A stretch of DNA of 64,000 nucleotides from Ructibacterium gallinarum (lineage in GTDB: Bacteria; Bacillota; Clostridia; Monoglobales; Monoglobaceae), in assembly GCF_014982785.1 (NCBI RefSeq), contig NZ_JADCKB010000015.1, positions 1 to 64,000 of the forward strand, written 5' to 3'. Every line of letters begins with the position of its first letter. Position 1 is the stretch's first letter. The notes under the pieces were generated by a model. It ran no database searches, was not told the origin of the DNA, and saw only the letters and a program-made list of their open reading frames with translations. The position numbers and the translations under genes are program-made. This document shows, in pieces, positions 62,598-64,000 of the stretch.

Positions 62598-64000
62598 TTA
62601 CTCCGGATAGATCCACTGACCAGCCGGTACAACCGTTTCCTGTCCGTCAATTTTTACATAAACATCTGTATTGCTTGGATTGTAAATATACTCTTCCGTA
62701 ATTTCCAGCGTCTTTTGTGCCTGAAGATAATCATAAAATTCTATATTGGTAGGATTCCAAATTTCATCCTTATGCGCCTGCACTCCCTGCAGGAAAGGAA
62801 CCAAAATCGTACTCCACGTTTCCTCCGGACGACCTGCAGATACATCCTGATCAAATTCCCAACTGTGCCCCCAAACTGAAAACAGATACAACTGGCCATC
62901 GTCCGGCAGGTTATAAAATTGATCTTGCAAAGCTTCAAAATTATTATCCGTATGATGACAGGTGAACTTCCAATTCTGGAAATCCTCCGGAATAGCGAAG
63001 GAGCCTCCATTAGTAGAACTGTTCCTCCCGTACATATGTCCGGTTTCTTTTAAATATTCCACAATATCCAGTTCGGTTAAAGAACCCGCAGCTCTGCTGT
63101 ATGGATAAGCAAATCCGCGCACTTCTGTCCCCAACTTATCCTCAATCTTCTGTTTTCCTGCAAGAATATCTGCTTGCGCCTCTTCCAGACTGATTTCATT
63201 CAGACGGGGATGGGTATCCGTATGATTCGCAGCCTCTTGATGACTGTAAAGTTCCACATAGGAATCTATATCCGTCGTGCTCATTCCATTAAATTTGGTG
63301 GCGTTCAGATTGAAAGTGCCTCTCACGCCATACTGATTCATATAATCGATCATGGTTTTATCTGAATACTGCGGACCGTCATCATAACTCAATGTAATCG
63401 CCTTTCTGACAAAACCGGGGTAGTATGTATTATCCACTTCCCCAAAGGTAGCCTTGGGAAGCGGGATCATTTCCGCCAGATCGTTCCATGCCAGGAATTT
63501 CAATGTCTTGCCCTCAGCATCTGTCACAGATAACGTTTCCTCAAACTGAACCGTTTGCTCCCCAGGTGCCACTTGCGGCTTACAAACCGCAATCTTTTCC
63601 AAAACATCACCGTCATATACCGCCGTGGCCAAAAAGACCTGCTGTGTTTCCGTTGTTTCGTTGTTGAGATTAAACTGCGGTTTCAATGTTCCCACACCAA
63701 ATGAAGTTTCATTCCCCTCTGTATCAAGCAACGCTGTTTTCACCAGCGTTACTGAAGCCGGTTCCGTCGTGAACTGCAATCCTTGTGTAACAAGATTGTC
63801 ATATACATCATAAACCTGATTCGGTTCAACTGTATAAACCGTCTCTCCCGTCATCCGGATCGGAAGATTCAGCGTTACCTGCTTGCAGTCACTGCGCAGT
63901 TCTACATCAACATTTTCTATTGGCACTCCGTTTGCTTTAACGGTAAAGCTGTTTGCGTTTACACTACCGTAATACAGTGGTGTGTCATAATTCATCTGAA
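62598..64000 (-). CDS. Polysaccharide deacetylase with Ig-like modules (5' truncated by window edge)
   Basis: The last 466 or so residues of a larger protein whose frame stays open at 64000. First a SbsA-Ig-like module (YYGSVNANSFTVKANGVPIE, VYDVYDNLVTQGLQFTTE), then a beta module like the C-terminus of the 843-residue protein, then a NodB deacetylase (CE4-type) domain: SYDDGP for the catalytic Asp and metal, HTDTH for the metal His pair, RGFAYPYSRAAG, and late GHSWEF for the last conserved His. It should remove N- or O-acetyl groups from a polysaccharide outside the cell. The true start and signal peptide lie beyond the window. The stop is 70 bp before the next SLH gene. Confidence 0.88.
   Translation of the reverse strand, partial: QMNYDTPLYYGSVNANSFTVKANGVPIENVDVELRSDCKQVTLNLPIRMTGETVYTVEPNQVYDVYDNLVTQGLQFTTEPASVTLVKTALLDTEGNETSFGVGTLKPQFNLNNETTETQQVFLATAVYDGDVLEKIAVCKPQVAPGEQTVQFEETLSVTDAEGKTLKFLAWNDLAEMIPLPKATFGEVDNTYYPGFVRKAITLSYDDGPQYSDKTMIDYMNQYGVRGTFNLNATKFNGMSTTDIDSYVELYSHQEAANHTDTHPRLNEISLEEAQADILAGKQKIEDKLGTEVRGFAYPYSRAAGSLTELDIVEYLKETGHMYGRNSSTNGGSFAIPEDFQNWKFTCHHTDNNFEALQDQFYNLPDDGQLYLFSVWGHSWEFDQDVSAGRPEETWSTILVPFLQGVQAHKDEIWNPTNIEFYDYLQAQKTLEITEEYIYNPSNTDVYVKIDGQETVVPAGQWIYPE

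Overview
The window is typical of a spore-forming, low-to-mid GC Clostridia chromosome, probably an uncultured gut or anaerobic-digester lineage. Evidence is the IspH/ribosomal S1 fusion, the SCIFF peptide and its maturase inside a yajC-secDF cluster, the cdaA-cdaR-glmM set, SpoIVFA/SpoIVFB, sigma-A-like promoters, and many S-layer-homology (SLH) surface proteins. Lineage cannot be fixed from sequence alone. No CRISPR array, prophage or complete insertion sequence is seen; the left edge may just enter an IS1182-type transposase.

Layout. 1-2.9 kb: a VanRS-like two-component pair. 3.0-6.6 kb: ruvA-ruvB-metG. 6.7-9.1 kb: an orphan HATPase protein, a TatD-associated-type radical SAM protein and a DUF2156 protein. 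9.4-11.9 kb: a two-gene radical-SAM/DUF2344 pair. 12.0-13.3 kb (+): short SpoIVFA-like gene plus SpoIVFB. 13.4-19.2 kb (-): yajC, TIGR04086 membrane protein, SCIFF peptide, SCIFF maturase, HD protein, secD, secF. 19.5-26.2 kb (+): MarR regulator, MacAB-like efflux pump, SLH protein. 26.3-40.3 kb (-): housekeeping (murD; cmk-plsC-ispH/S1; ychF and glmM; CobK-like and zinc-ribbon genes; cdaA-cdaR-FAD dehydrogenase; proS). 40.5-41.2 kb (+): small membrane protein and tRNA-Lys(CTT).

41.4-64.0 kb is the accessory part: ten genes on the minus strand read as one surface polysaccharide-degradation and import locus. From upstream to downstream: a polysaccharide deacetylase (cut by the window edge), two SLH proteins, a LamG/SbsA-Ig-like surface protein, an SLH-anchored heparinase II/III-type lyase, a second non-SLH lyase, two LplB/YtcP-type ABC permeases, a solute-binding lipoprotein, and a membrane-spanning AraC-type regulator. 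The inferred logic is surface deacetylation and beta-elimination of a uronate-containing polymer, capture and import of oligosaccharides, and extracellular sensing by the regulator. The substrate cannot be read from sequence.

Many start codons were moved from the longest open frame to the start with a good Shine-Dalgarno site; each case is explained in its entry.
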